Positions 16,770-25,620 of a stretch of 64,000 nucleotides of DNA are shown here, in pieces. Within the stretch, counting starts at the first letter, position 1. Every line of letters starts with the position of its first letter. The DNA is taken from positions 120,842 through 184,841 of the forward strand of contig NZ_BAMN01000004.1 of assembly GCF_000615905.1 (NCBI RefSeq). The letters are read 5' to 3'. Made by a program: the position numbers and the translations under genes. Under the pieces are notes generated by a model, which had not been told where the DNA came from, did no database searches, and saw only the letters and a list, made by a program, of their open reading frames with translations. The stretch comes from Companilactobacillus nodensis DSM 19682 = JCM 14932 = NBRC 107160. GTDB lineage: Bacteria; Bacillota; Bacilli; Lactobacillales; Lactobacillaceae.

Positions 16770-17750
16770 ATGAAGGCACTAGTCGTTCCGTCATCAACCG
16801 CTAAAGAAATCAGCAATATCAAACTAATTGATATGGATAAACCTGTAATTAATAATGATGAAGTCATGATAAGGGTCCATGCTTTGGGACTAAATCCCGT
16901 CGACTACAAACTTGTTAAAGGACATAACACTGCATGGAATTATCCGCACATCATTGGATTAGATGCAGCTGGTGAAGTAGTTACAGTTGGATCGAATAAT
17001 CCGAAAAAGTTTCAAATTGGTGAACGGGTATTTTTCCACAGTGACTTATCAAAAAACGGCGTCTTTGCTGAATTCGCCAAATCAAAATACAATGTCGTTG
17101 CCAGAATTCCTAACAACGTTAAATACGAAGAAGCTACAGCAGTTCTATGCAGTGGACTGACTGCATATCAAGCAATTTTTAGAAAAATGAGCTTAGCTGG
17201 CAAAAAAACAATTCTAATTCATGCGGGTGCTGGTGGCGTTGGAACTATCGCTATTCAATTAGCGAAAATTGCTGGATTAACGGTCATAACCACAGTCTCG
17301 GAATATAAGAAGAACATCGTAAAAACTTTAGGTGCCGACCATATAATTGACTATCGACATGAAAATATCGATAACCGTATCAATGAAATAACAGATGGTA
17401 ATGGTGTAGATTTAATCATTAATGACATTGGTAATCCTGAAGCTGACCTACCTCGCCTGGCATACAATGGTGGCTTGATCTGTATCTTGAATACTCCAAA
17501 CATTGCTAATTATGATCTTTCATCCAATGGACAGAGCATAATGTCATTAAATCTTGGTGGCGTACATCAATCCGGATATTCTTACCAATTGGATGATCTT
17601 GCTACCATGGCAGAATCCTTGGTCAAACTTATCTTTAACAAACAACTTGATCCGGTAATTACTAAAGTGATAAATTTCGAAGACATTCCTGCAGGTTTAA
17701 ATGAGCTTAGTGAGCATAAGACTGTCGGTAAAATTGTTGCAACAATATAA
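16770..17750 (+). CDS. MDR-family NADPH-dependent oxidoreductase (quinone reductase-like)
   Basis: The protein has 326 residues with a GroES-like N-terminal domain (about 25-120, NPVDYKLVKG, GLDAAGEVV) and a Rossmann fold carrying AGAGGVGTIAIQLAK (about 155-170). The zinc ligands of classical alcohol dehydrogenases are absent, so it belongs with the quinone oxidoreductase/zinc-independent medium-chain group. It would reduce a quinone or an electrophilic carbonyl or enal with NAD(P)H; the substrate is unknown. It stands alone between an inverted-repeat promoter and a terminator. The start ATG follows AAAGGAG. Confidence 0.87.
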   Translation: MKALVVPSSTAKEISNIKLIDMDKPVINNDEVMIRVHALGLNPVDYKLVKGHNTAWNYPHIIGLDAAGEVVTVGSNNPKKFQIGERVFFHSDLSKNGVFAEFAKSKYNVVARIPNNVKYEEATAVLCSGLTAYQAIFRKMSLAGKKTILIHAGAGGVGTIAIQLAKIAGLTVITTVSEYKKNIVKTLGADHIIDYRHENIDNRINEITDGNGVDLIINDIGNPEADLPRLAYNGGLICILNTPNIANYDLSSNGQSIMSLNLGGVHQSGYSYQLDDLATMAESLVKLIFNKQLDPVITKVINFEDIPAGLNELSEHKTVGKIVATI

Positions 17751-17751
17751 A

Positions 17752-17786
17752 AAAGGCAAAGTCTTAAAATCAAGACCTTGCCTTTC
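17752..17786. terminator. Bidirectional terminator between oxidoreductase and phnW
   Basis: AAAGGCAA-GTCTT (17752-17765) pairs with AAGAC-TTGCCTTT (17772-17785). A/T-rich flanks on both sides allow use by both convergent transcripts. Confidence 0.75.
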
Positions 17787-17808
17787 ATATGAAGCTTTGT
17801 AGTTTAGA

Positions 17809-18911
17809 CTACAAGGCTTTTTCTCTGTTTTGAATTTGTTCAATTGCTTTTAACAATCTTGCAATATCATCACGATAAACTTCACCGATATTACCAATAC
17901 GGAAAGTTGGTACTTGAGAAATTTTACCAGGATAAATTACGAAACCAGCTTCTTTTAATTCATTGTAAAATTCTTGGAAATCAAAATCATCAGTTGGATA
18001 AATGAAAGATGTGATAATTGGTGATTGCCATTTTTCATCGATCAATAACTTGAAACCAAGATGTTCCATACCAGAAGCCAATTGTTTTTGATTAGATTGG
18101 TATCTCTTATAGCGTCTTTGCAAACCACCTTCAAGTTTCAATTCTTCTAGTGCTTGAGCAAAGGCGTGAACAACGTGCGTTGCGAAGTAAAACGCCACTT
18201 ACCGTTATTCTTTTCCATTTCATTGTATTGGTCATATAGATCAAGTGACAATGTTCTGGCAATACCTGCAGTTGTTTCTAGAATTGACTTCTTAGCAATT
18301 ACAAAGGCAAATCCAGGAACGCCTTGAATACATTTGTTGGTGCTGCTGATCAAGAAATCAATATTGATACCACTGACATCAATTGGAATACCCCCAAAAC
18401 TACTCATGGCATCCACAATAGTAACAATACCTTTTTCATGAACCCAAGGAACGATGTCTTCGATAGGATTCAAAATACCAGTTGTCGTTTCACAATGAAT
18501 CATCGCAAAGTGTGTGATTTCAGGATGATTTTCGATTGTCGATTTAACATCGGATAAGAGCACTGGACTTTGTTCATCTACGACTAAATCAATATGATTG
18601 ATGCCGTACACATCAGCCATTTGACCAATTCGCTTACCATAAGCACCGTTCATAGCGATTAACAATGTTCCTGAGTCAGGAATAACTGAACTAATAACTG
18701 ATTCTACACCATATGTACCACTACCCTGGATTGGCACTGCAGTATATTTAGAAGGATTAACATCTGCCAATGCTAAAAGCGATTGGCGGATAGATTGAGT
18801 AATTTTTTTGTAATCATCATCCCATGTACAATAATCAAATTCCATCGCTTTTTTAACGGTAGAACTTGTAGTTAGTGGCCCCGGTGTTAGTAATAAATAC
18901 TTATTATCCAT
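17809..18911 (-). pseudogene. phnW: 2-Aminoethylphosphonate-pyruvate transaminase (single-base frameshift)
   Basis: PhnW moves the amino group of 2-aminoethylphosphonate to pyruvate, giving phosphonoacetaldehyde and alanine, with pyridoxal phosphate. The N-terminus LTPGPLTTSSTVK, Asp167 in VDAMSSFGG and the PLP lysine 193 in STNKCIQG are in place. The frame breaks near 18182, where TCGCAACGC should read TCGCCAACGC. Repair gives [18 protein letters not shown] and a 367-residue protein of normal length. The missing base lies in a C pair. The gene is last in the phn operon and overlaps phnX by eight bases. Confidence 0.88.
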
Positions 18912-19701
18912 TAGTTACCTCCTCAGATGCATTGAGTGTTTCAATCACATCTGGCAATTCAGACATATTATTAATAATTAAATCAGCACCTTCGTTTTCA
19001 AAGGTTGTACGAACTTCTCGACGTTTAAGAATCTTTTCATCTTCTGTAAGTCGGTCATATTCTGCTTCTGATAATCCCATCAAACTACTACCTTCAATGA
19101 TTCCTACAGTAATAACTCCGGCATTCTTTCCTTCTTGAATGTCGACCACTGTATCACCAATTTTCATGACACTTTGCAATTCATTAATACTAAATTGCGA
19201 AAGAATTGTCTTGATCATAGCAGGTGAAGGACGGCCTTGACCTGCCACATCTTCAGATGTAACTACTAATTCAGGTAAATACCCTAATTTAGCAGCACTA
19301 TCACGGACAATATTCATCATTTCCAATGTATATCCAGTTGTAGTAGCAACACGAATATGATGTGCTGTTAGATATTGAAATGCATCTAAAACTCCTGGTT
19401 TCAATTCCGTAGAGATCTTAAGATGATTGATCAATGATTCTTGGAATAAGCCGTATACATTCTCTCTGTCGTCTTCACTAGGAAGGCGATTGTATACTTC
19501 TTTCCATTGTTCACTGATTCTAGGCATAGCTAGGATCTTACCAATGTGATCCCACTTAGCTATTCCCATATCAATTCTTATCTCTGAATCCAGAACATTG
19601 ATACCGGCACGATCAAATGCCTTCTTAAAAGCAATAACTGGAGCCAAACTGCCGTAGTCCACAGTTGTTCCTGCCCAATCAAAAATTACTGTCTTAATCA
19701 T
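18904..19701 (-). CDS. phnX: Phosphonoacetaldehyde hydrolase
   Basis: PhnX cleaves the carbon-phosphorus bond of phosphonoacetaldehyde and yields acetaldehyde and phosphate. It belongs to the HAD superfamily: nucleophile Asp8 in IFDWAGTTVDYGS, Schiff-base Lys49 in MGIAKWDHI, and the third acidic motif KIGDTVVDIQEG. Length (265) is normal. It acts directly behind PhnW, whose start it overlaps by eight bases, so the two are translated together. The neighbouring phnDCEE genes supply the substrate. Confidence 0.95.
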   Translation of the reverse strand: MIKTVIFDWAGTTVDYGSLAPVIAFKKAFDRAGINVLDSEIRIDMGIAKWDHIGKILAMPRISEQWKEVYNRLPSEDDRENVYGLFQESLINHLKISTELKPGVLDAFQYLTAHHIRVATTTGYTLEMMNIVRDSAAKLGYLPELVVTSEDVAGQGRPSPAMIKTILSQFSINELQSVMKIGDTVVDIQEGKNAGVITVGIIEGSSLMGLSEAEYDRLTEDEKILKRREVRTTFENEGADLIINNMSELPDVIETLNASEEVTNG

Positions 19702-19718
19702 AAAATTATCCTCTCAAC

Positions 19719-20573
19719 CTACTTAGCGATGTAAGCTTTTCTTAGTTTAACGGCAATGAATTCTAATAGAATTGTCACTGCAATTATCAAGTAAACAATC
19801 ATCCCTACTTCATGGAAATCGAAACTCATCCCACTGGCAACAAATAGTTGATAACCAATACCACCAGCACCAGCAGCTGCACCCACAGCAACTGCATTAG
19901 CAAAGTTGATTTCCAAACGAATGAACGTCCATGACACTAACGATGCAATAATCGTTGGCCAAATTGCTTGAAATACAATAACCCAAAACTTACTACCTGT
20001 GACTTTTAATGCCTCAATAGTTGATTGGTCGATTTCTTCAATACTCTCTGAGTATGCTTTTGTTAAATAAGCAATACTATGAAAACTCAAACCTAGAACG
20101 GCTGCATTAGTACCCAGACCACAGACAATCGAGAAAATTAATACCCAGATGATCGTTGGAATGGCACGAATGACCGCCATAAAAATTCTAATACTGCTAC
20201 CTAACCATGCATTTGTTAAATTCTTTGAAGCCATTACGGCTAAAACAAAACCAACAACTGCACCAATCACTGTTGTCATAATTGATAGCAATAAACTGAT
20301 ACCCAATGCTTGTAAAAGAACAACCATTCCATCACTACCCGCGCTAGGTTGTAGAAACATTTGATTCAAAGTCATCATTAGACCTCTAAAAGCTTCGCCA
20401 ACTCTGACATTAGCAGAGTTCAAGTGTGTCAATGTATAACCCGTAATCAGTAGTAAAGATGTAATCACACCAATAATCATGTATCTAGACAAACTAGGAT
20501 TACGTAATTTTATTTTTCGCGGTTGTGGTGACTTGGGTTGCATAACCAATCTATCATCGCTATTCGAAATCAT
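19719..20573 (-). CDS. phnE: Phosphonate ABC transporter permease PhnE (second copy)
   Basis: One of two PhnE-type membrane subunits. It has 284 residues, about six membrane segments, a cytoplasmic N-terminus rich in Pro and Lys (MQPKSPQPRKIKLRN), and the BPD loop ALKVTGSKFWVIVFQAIWPT. The start overlaps the stop of the upstream permease by four bases. A conserved stretch with AVGAAAGAGGIGYQLFVASG is typical of phosphonate/phosphite permeases. The pair could form a heterodimer with one PhnC ATPase dimer. Confidence 0.92.
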   Translation of the reverse strand: MISNSDDRLVMQPKSPQPRKIKLRNPSLSRYMIIGVITSLLLITGYTLTHLNSANVRVGEAFRGLMMTLNQMFLQPSAGSDGMVVLLQALGISLLLSIMTTVIGAVVGFVLAVMASKNLTNAWLGSSIRIFMAVIRAIPTIIWVLIFSIVCGLGTNAAVLGLSFHSIAYLTKAYSESIEEIDQSTIEALKVTGSKFWVIVFQAIWPTIIASLVSWTFIRLEINFANAVAVGAAAGAGGIGYQLFVASGMSFDFHEVGMIVYLIIAVTILLEFIAVKLRKAYIAK

Positions 20574-21361
20574 AAGATAACCTTTCTGATTTGATTCGAT
20601 AATACTTCCAATGCAATTACAACGATAATAATAGATAGAACCGTCATACCTGCAGCGTCAAATCGAAAACTTTTGTAATATATATCAAAAACAAATCCGA
20701 TACCGGTACCAGTTAAAATACCAACCAAGGTTGCGTCACGAACATTGTTCTCGATCATATATAAAATCCAGCTAATTAAACTGGGCATTATTTGTGGTAG
20801 AACTGCTTGAAAAATAACTTGGAAATAACTCGCACCAGTTGCTTTTAAAGCCAGCATTGTTTCACTGGCCTCGTCTTCAATTATTTCCATAAAAGCACGA
20901 ATCAGATAACCAACTGACATCAATAGCAAGGCTAAGAAACCAGTGAAATCACTTTGCTTGAATGAGAATAATAAAATCATTGCCCATGCAACCAGTGGGA
21001 TATTTCTAAAGAATGAGGCAATACCACGAACTATGGTTTGCACCAAACTACTACCACCGGTTACTTTTGAACCTAATATTGCCACTAAAATAGCGATCAA
21101 CGATGCAACAACAGTTGAAGCAATTGCAAGCATTACTGTACCGATCAACTTCTGCCAAATACTTGGTAGGAAATGAACCGAATTAGCAGTAGGTTTGAAA
21201 TTAACTCCTAGCCAGGAGAAGGCCTTAGGAATAGCGGCAATTCCACCAACTCCATCAAATTTCAAGATCCAACTACTTAATAAATAAATACTTCCAATAA
21301 GTACGATAGTTCCTGTCTGTTTCCAATGTTTTCGAGCTAAATAGTTTACAGGTGTTTGCAT
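20570..21361 (-). CDS. phnE: Phosphonate ABC transporter permease PhnE (first copy)
   Basis: This is the other PhnE-type membrane subunit, 263 residues with about six membrane segments. The loop ALKATGASYFQVIFQAVLPQ is the ATPase contact site, and the stretch NVRDATLVGILTGTGIGFVF is typical of the family. The start codon overlaps the phnC stop at 21361. It is similar to but not the same as the second copy, as in many phnCDEE operons. Confidence 0.92.
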   Translation of the reverse strand: MQTPVNYLARKHWKQTGTIVLIGSIYLLSSWILKFDGVGGIAAIPKAFSWLGVNFKPTANSVHFLPSIWQKLIGTVMLAIASTVVASLIAILVAILGSKVTGGSSLVQTIVRGIASFFRNIPLVAWAMILLFSFKQSDFTGFLALLLMSVGYLIRAFMEIIEDEASETMLALKATGASYFQVIFQAVLPQIMPSLISWILYMIENNVRDATLVGILTGTGIGFVFDIYYKSFRFDAAGMTVLSIIIVVIALEVLSNQIRKVIL

Positions 21362-22116
21362 TAATTAAGCTCCTCAGTAACGTTTTGATCATACAATGTC
21401 TCCAATATTTCTTCAGATAACATATCTGAATCTTCATCAAAAACCATTTTTCCGTGACGAATACCAATAATTCGATCGGCATAATCCTTGGCTAAACCGA
21501 TTTGATGCAAGTTAGCAATACAGATAATATTGAACTCCGTCGTCAAATCCTTTAGAAGCTGCATAACTGTCTGTGAAGATGCTGGATCAAGTGAAGCAAT
21601 CGGTTCATCACAAAGAATAACTTTTGGATGTTGAATCAGTGATCTAGCGATACCAACACGTTGCTTTTGACCACCACTTAATTCTGAACAACGTCTCAAA
21701 GCAAATTCCTCAAGCCCAACTTTTTCTAACAAAGTCATTGCTTCTTGTTTTTCTGCTTCAGTGTAGCGACCAAACATCCCTGCAAGAGTCGACTTGTATC
21801 CTAGACGTCCATGTAAAACATTTTCAATTACAGTTAAACGTTCAACAAGATTGTAATTTTGGAAAACCATTCCAATCTGTCTGCGATAACCACGTAATTG
21901 TGTCTTATTAGCTGTCCGGAGATCACCACCGTCAAGTAAAATTTGACCGCCATCATCCTTGATCAATTGATTCAAACTGCGTAGAATCGTGGTCTTACCA
22001 GCACCAGAAGGGCCGATAATTGCAACAAATGTTCCTGGCTCGACGGAAAAATTGATATCAGTCAACGCCGGTTTATCCTTTTGATAGCTCTTCTCTAAAT
22101 GTTTTACCTCTAGCAT
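21361..22116 (-). CDS. phnC: Phosphonate ABC transporter ATP-binding protein PhnC
   Basis: The 251-residue ATPase has Walker A GPSGAGKTT (about 34-42), the signature LSGGQKQRVGIARSL, Walker B VILCDEPIASLDP and the switch residue in NLHQ. The text MVFQNYNLVERLTVIENVLHGRLG is typical of PhnC. It powers PhnE import of aminoethylphosphonate or related phosphonates. It lies between phnD and the permeases with short spacings of 11 bases and one base. Confidence 0.94.
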   Translation of the reverse strand: MLEVKHLEKSYQKDKPALTDINFSVEPGTFVAIIGPSGAGKTTILRSLNQLIKDDGGQILLDGGDLRTANKTQLRGYRRQIGMVFQNYNLVERLTVIENVLHGRLGYKSTLAGMFGRYTEAEKQEAMTLLEKVGLEEFALRRCSELSGGQKQRVGIARSLIQHPKVILCDEPIASLDPASSQTVMQLLKDLTTEFNIICIANLHQIGLAKDYADRIIGIRHGKMVFDEDSDMLSEEILETLYDQNVTEELN

Positions 22117-22127
22117 AGTTTGTCCCC

Positions 22128-23162
22128 TTATTTACCAACTAATTCGTGAGTTGGTTTGTACCAATCATCGTTAACTGGAAGAAGTGTTGTTTTAGCACTC
22201 TTCTTTTGCCATAGAGTAGGATTCTTTGTTCCTTCTTTAGCAAATAGTTTTGGATTATCTGTTACATCTTTTGATGTGAAACGTTTTTGGATAGCTTTTT
22301 GATCTTTTTCGCTTAGTGATTCTGTATTAACTACGAATGGTCCATTTTGAACTGGAAGAACTGAAATGTTGATCATTTCTTTACCCTTGAAGTCTGCGAA
22401 TGGTGCATCGGCATCGTCTTTAACTTTGAATGTTGAACCAACCTTATCGTAACTACCATCTGAAACTTCTAGGAATGGTGCTAAATCAATATCATCAAAT
22501 GCAGCAACATCTGCGTCACCCTTTAGCAAGTTGATTGCTGAACCAGGATGCGAACTACCATAAAGAACTTTATCGAAGAACTTGCCACCTTCTGATAGCT
22601 TGTCCTTATCTGCTAACTTGAAGTGCTTTTGGATCTCATCAGTTGGAACTGCGAAACCTGATGTTGAACTAGCTGAAACGAATGAAATCTTTTCACCCTT
22701 GATCTTATCAATATTGTATTTGCCGTCTTTCATGTATGAAGCAGCTTTTTCTTTTGGAACCATTAAGTATGAACGGTAACTTGCACCCTTAGTTGTTCCA
22801 TCTTCACCAGATTGTAGTAAGAATGGAAGAACTTTTTTGTTTTGTGCATGAGCTTGAATATAGCCATCAGCCCCCATGAATGCTAATTGAGCTTTACCTG
22901 AAGCAATTGCTTCGATTGCAACGTTGTAATCTGTTGTAGTTTGAATATCTACTTCTTTACCTGTTGCTTCGTGAATTTGTTTCTTCATTTCATCACGTGA
23001 AGCAGTGAAGTTCTTAGCAGATTCGTTTGGATAGAATACTACCGAGATCTTACCTGAATCTTTCTTTGCACTGGCAGAGTTTTGACTGGAACAACCAGTT
23101 AGAACACCGACAAGCAATAACATTAACCCTAAACAAACTGTTATAAATCGCCCTTTTTTCAT
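22128..23162 (-). CDS. phnD: Phosphonate ABC transporter substrate-binding lipoprotein PhnD
   Basis: PhnD binds phosphonate outside the cell. The N-terminus has a lipoprotein signal with lipobox LTGC and Cys24. The mature part shows VVFYPNESAKNFTASRDEMK, TTDYNVAIEAIASGKAQLAFMGADGY and SSHPGSAINLLKGDADVAAFDD, all characteristic of the PhnD/phosphate-phosphonate family. Length (344) is normal. It leads the operon phnD-C-E-E-X-W. Two copies of TGTAAAGATTG lie upstream, the same word as before pstS, so phosphate starvation control is likely. Confidence 0.94.
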   Translation of the reverse strand: MKKGRFITVCLGLMLLLVGVLTGCSSQNSASAKKDSGKISVVFYPNESAKNFTASRDEMKKQIHEATGKEVDIQTTTDYNVAIEAIASGKAQLAFMGADGYIQAHAQNKKVLPFLLQSGEDGTTKGASYRSYLMVPKEKAASYMKDGKYNIDKIKGEKISFVSASSTSGFAVPTDEIQKHFKLADKDKLSEGGKFFDKVLYGSSHPGSAINLLKGDADVAAFDDIDLAPFLEVSDGSYDKVGSTFKVKDDADAPFADFKGKEMINISVLPVQNGPFVVNTESLSEKDQKAIQKRFTSKDVTDNPKLFAKEGTKNPTLWQKKSAKTTLLPVNDDWYKPTHELVGK

Positions 23163-23239
23163 TAAGGAATACCCAACTTTCTCTTTCTTTTTTTGAACAA
23201 ATCTAGCTTAACAAAGGAATGTATACGTTCTATATATTT

Positions 23240-23302
23240 AATGTAAAGATTGTATAGTTATGTAAGGAAATTCTTTACTGAAAATTTACAATGTAAAGAT
23301 TG
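23240..23302 (-). promoter_or_regulatory. Direct repeats upstream of phnD shared with pstS (Pho-regulon candidate)
   Basis: AATGTAAAGATTG occurs at 23240-23252 and again at 23290-23302, exactly 50 bases apart. On the phn strand this reads CAATCTTTACATT; its first 11 bases equal 4270-4280 before pstS. TGTAAGG (23261-23267) and TGTAAGC (23309-23315) are weaker copies. The gap from 23163 to 23476 is the divergent control region of phnD and the aldehyde dehydrogenase; no small gene is convincing in it. Confidence 0.55.
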
Positions 23303-23476
23303 CTTTTATGTAAGCTTTATCCATCATGAATATATCAATTATTTCAATAAATTTAACAATCAATTTATTTATAAATTTTCAAAGATAGTGAACTATATCT
23401 CAATGCAAATGGTTGACTTGAACCCCACTTCAACGTGTATCCTGAAAGCGTAATCAAAAATTGGAGGAATTTATTT

Positions 23477-24880
23477 ATGGCCTACAAAACAATCAATCCA
23501 TTTAATAATGAAGTCGTAAAAGAATACGACAACGCAACTAAAGAAGATATAAACAAGACACTTGAAATCGATGATAAGCTCTACCATCAATTCAAAAAGC
23601 AACCTATCTCTGAGCGAGCAGCAATCTTACACAAAATTGCTGACCTGATGAGAAAAAATGAGGATGACCTTGCCAAGACGATGGTCTTAGATATGGGGAA
23701 ATTAATCGGTGAAGCCAAGGGTGAAGTTGAGCTTTGTGCTCTGATTGCCGACTATTTTGCTGACAACGCAGAAAACTTACTTAAACCAACACCAATCAAA
23801 TCCGGTGCTGGAGATGCTTGGGTCGAAAAACAATCTACCGGTACAATTATGATGGTGGAACCATGGAACTTCCCTTACTACCAGATCATGCGTGTCTTTG
23901 CACCTAACTTTATGGTCGGTAATCCGATGATTTTAAAACACGCTTCTAATACTCCGGGATCAGCTGTCGCCTTTGAAAAGGTCGTCAATGATGCCGGCGC
24001 ACCTGAAGGTAGTTTGACCAATTTGTTCCTATCATACGATCAAGTTTCAGATATCATCGCCGATGATCGGATTCAAGGTGTCGCCTTAACGGGATCAGAA
24101 CGTGGTGGACAATCAGTTAATAAAGTAGCCGGTGAAAACTTGAAGAAATCAACTATGGAGCTTGGTGGAACCGACGCCTTCATCGTTACTAGTGATGCCG
24201 ATATCGATCAAGTTATGAGTGTAGCTGCTAAAGCTAGAATCTACAACGCTGGTCAAGTATGCACATCTTCAAAACGATTCATTGTTGCTGATAATCTATA
24301 CAACGAGTTCGTCGACCGCCTAACCAAGAAGTTTGCTGAATTCAAGCCTGGTGATCCAATGGATCCCACTACTACATTGGCTCCAATGTCTTCAGCTAGG
24401 GCCAAAGATAAGCTGACTGAGCAAGTAAACGAGGCTGTCAAAGCTGGTGCCAAAGTTCAATTCGGCAACAAGCCGATCGATCTCCCCGGACAATTCTTCA
24501 TGCCAACGATCCTAACCGATATAGATAGTAAGAATCCGGCCTACTCTAAGGAAATGTTTGGGCCAGTTGCACAAGTCTACAAAGCAGCTAGTGATGAAGA
24601 AGCTATCGACATCGCCAATGACTCTAACTACGGCCTAGGTGGTATCGTCTTCTCTGGTAGCAAAGAACATGGTGCTGAAGTTGCTAAACAAATCGAAACC
24701 GGTATGGTTTTTGTTAACACCTTCATGTTCACACTTCCAGAACTACCATTTGGCGGCGTTAAAAAATCTGGATTCGGTCGCGAAATGAGCAGTCTCGGAC
24801 TAGAAGCATTCGTCAACGAAAAACTTATCGTTGCCGTTGATAAACCTGATTTAAACAATTTAGCTGGTGGATTATTCTAA
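23477..24880 (+). CDS. NAD(P)-dependent aldehyde dehydrogenase, succinate-semialdehyde type
   Basis: The 467-residue enzyme oxidises an aldehyde to an acid. The NAD-binding part shows EPWNFPYYQIMR and GSERGG; the catalytic residues are Glu in MELGGTDAF and Cys in NAGQVCTSSKRF. The C-terminus ELPFGGVKKSGFGRE is typical of the GabD group. ATG 23477 has GGAGG 11 bases upstream; the longer frame from 23435 is not supported. It is divergent from phnD. It could oxidise acetaldehyde made by PhnX, or succinate semialdehyde. I leave the symbol empty because the substrate is not proven. Confidence 0.87.
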   Translation: MAYKTINPFNNEVVKEYDNATKEDINKTLEIDDKLYHQFKKQPISERAAILHKIADLMRKNEDDLAKTMVLDMGKLIGEAKGEVELCALIADYFADNAENLLKPTPIKSGAGDAWVEKQSTGTIMMVEPWNFPYYQIMRVFAPNFMVGNPMILKHASNTPGSAVAFEKVVNDAGAPEGSLTNLFLSYDQVSDIIADDRIQGVALTGSERGGQSVNKVAGENLKKSTMELGGTDAFIVTSDADIDQVMSVAAKARIYNAGQVCTSSKRFIVADNLYNEFVDRLTKKFAEFKPGDPMDPTTTLAPMSSARAKDKLTEQVNEAVKAGAKVQFGNKPIDLPGQFFMPTILTDIDSKNPAYSKEMFGPVAQVYKAASDEEAIDIANDSNYGLGGIVFSGSKEHGAEVAKQIETGMVFVNTFMFTLPELPFGGVKKSGFGREMSSLGLEAFVNEKLIVAVDKPDLNNLAGGLF

Positions 24881-24888
24881 TTCATCCA

Positions 24889-24918
24889 AAAAAAGCCACT
24901 CCAATTGGAATGGCTTTT
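24889..24918. terminator. Bidirectional terminator after the aldehyde dehydrogenase
   Basis: AAAAGCCACTCCAATT pairs with GGAATGGCTTTT (24891-24917) with one mismatch, with A- and T-runs at both ends. It serves the convergent HTH gene as well. Confidence 0.75.
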
Positions 24919-24919
24919 G

Positions 24920-25540
24920 TTATATCCTCTTAAAATAGTCTTCGATAATAAAATCAATGTCATCTTGATCTTCATAACCAAAATCACCAGTATATTCTCT
25001 AACTTCAGATACCAGATTAACAACACTATCTATGCTGACCTCTCTGTCCTTAGCGTTATTAAAAATAATATCATGATGCTCTAGAAATCTAACTGCTGAT
25101 AATCTTACATGATCATTCATACATTCATGCTCAATGTCAAAGAAGCAATCATCAATAAACACTTCTTCCGGATATCCATATTCGTTTTCCCAACCAGGAT
25201 TCTTGAATTCACCATTGAAAAAGTCGTATTCAATCTGTCGCGGAATATCTGGATAGTCGTTCAACATAGCCTCGTAGCCGCGCAATACCAAATAATCGTG
25301 AATATATTCATGCACTTCACCAAAATAGATCCAACCTACCGGCTTACCAACAAATTCAGCAATTGCTTTGACTGTCAGATTAGTAGGGATGCGTCGACAA
25401 GCAATATATTCTCGCAAGTCGTTTGACATCAAACCTGTTTTATCAGCTAATTCTGAAAGTAGGAGATTTTTTTCAGCTAATATTTTTTCGATCTGTACAC
25501 CAATTTTTTCTAATTGAATTTCCATAATATTATCAAACAT
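24920..25540 (-). CDS. HTH-domain protein with unrecognised acidic C-terminal region
   Basis: The first 75 residues look like a Cro/C1-type helix-turn-helix (KNLLLSELADKTGLMSNDLREYIACRRIPTNL in two parts, positions about 25-58). The remaining 130 residues are strongly acidic and aromatic (YFGEVHEYIHDYLVLRG, NGEFKNPGWENEYG, FDIEHECMNDHVRL) and I do not recognise them. An ImmA-type metallopeptidase is unlikely because no HExxH is present. The ribosome site AGAAAGG lies inside one arm of a long inverted repeat, so translation may be controlled by RNA folding. It is a lone gene on the minus strand behind yfcC. Confidence 0.65.
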   Translation of the reverse strand: MFDNIMEIQLEKIGVQIEKILAEKNLLLSELADKTGLMSNDLREYIACRRIPTNLTVKAIAEFVGKPVGWIYFGEVHEYIHDYLVLRGYEAMLNDYPDIPRQIEYDFFNGEFKNPGWENEYGYPEEVFIDDCFFDIEHECMNDHVRLSAVRFLEHHDIIFNNAKDREVSIDSVVNLVSEVREYTGDFGYEDQDDIDFIIEDYFKRI

Positions 25541-25546
25541 AATAAA

Positions 25547-25610
25547 AAACCTTTCTTGTCATTAAAGTTTATAAGAATTTACTCTATAAACTAAAATACG
25601 TGAAAGGTTT
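25547..25610 (-). terminator. Nested inverted repeat, yfcC terminator overlapping the ribosome site of the HTH gene
   Basis: Outer arms AAACCTTTC (25547-25555) and GAAAGGTTT (25602-25610) enclose inner arms AGTTTATA (25566-25573) and TATAAACT (25585-25592). In the minus direction the outer 3' arm runs into T-rich sequence, which makes a terminator for yfcC. The same arm is the ribosome site of the HTH gene, so a read-through transcript would hide it. Confidence 0.55.
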
Positions 25611-25620
25611 GTTTTTTTAC

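Noticed and set aside
25109..25426. Plus-strand frame of 105 codons opposite the HTH gene
   Set aside because: It is a shadow of the minus-strand gene, rich in improbable residues and without a ribosome site.
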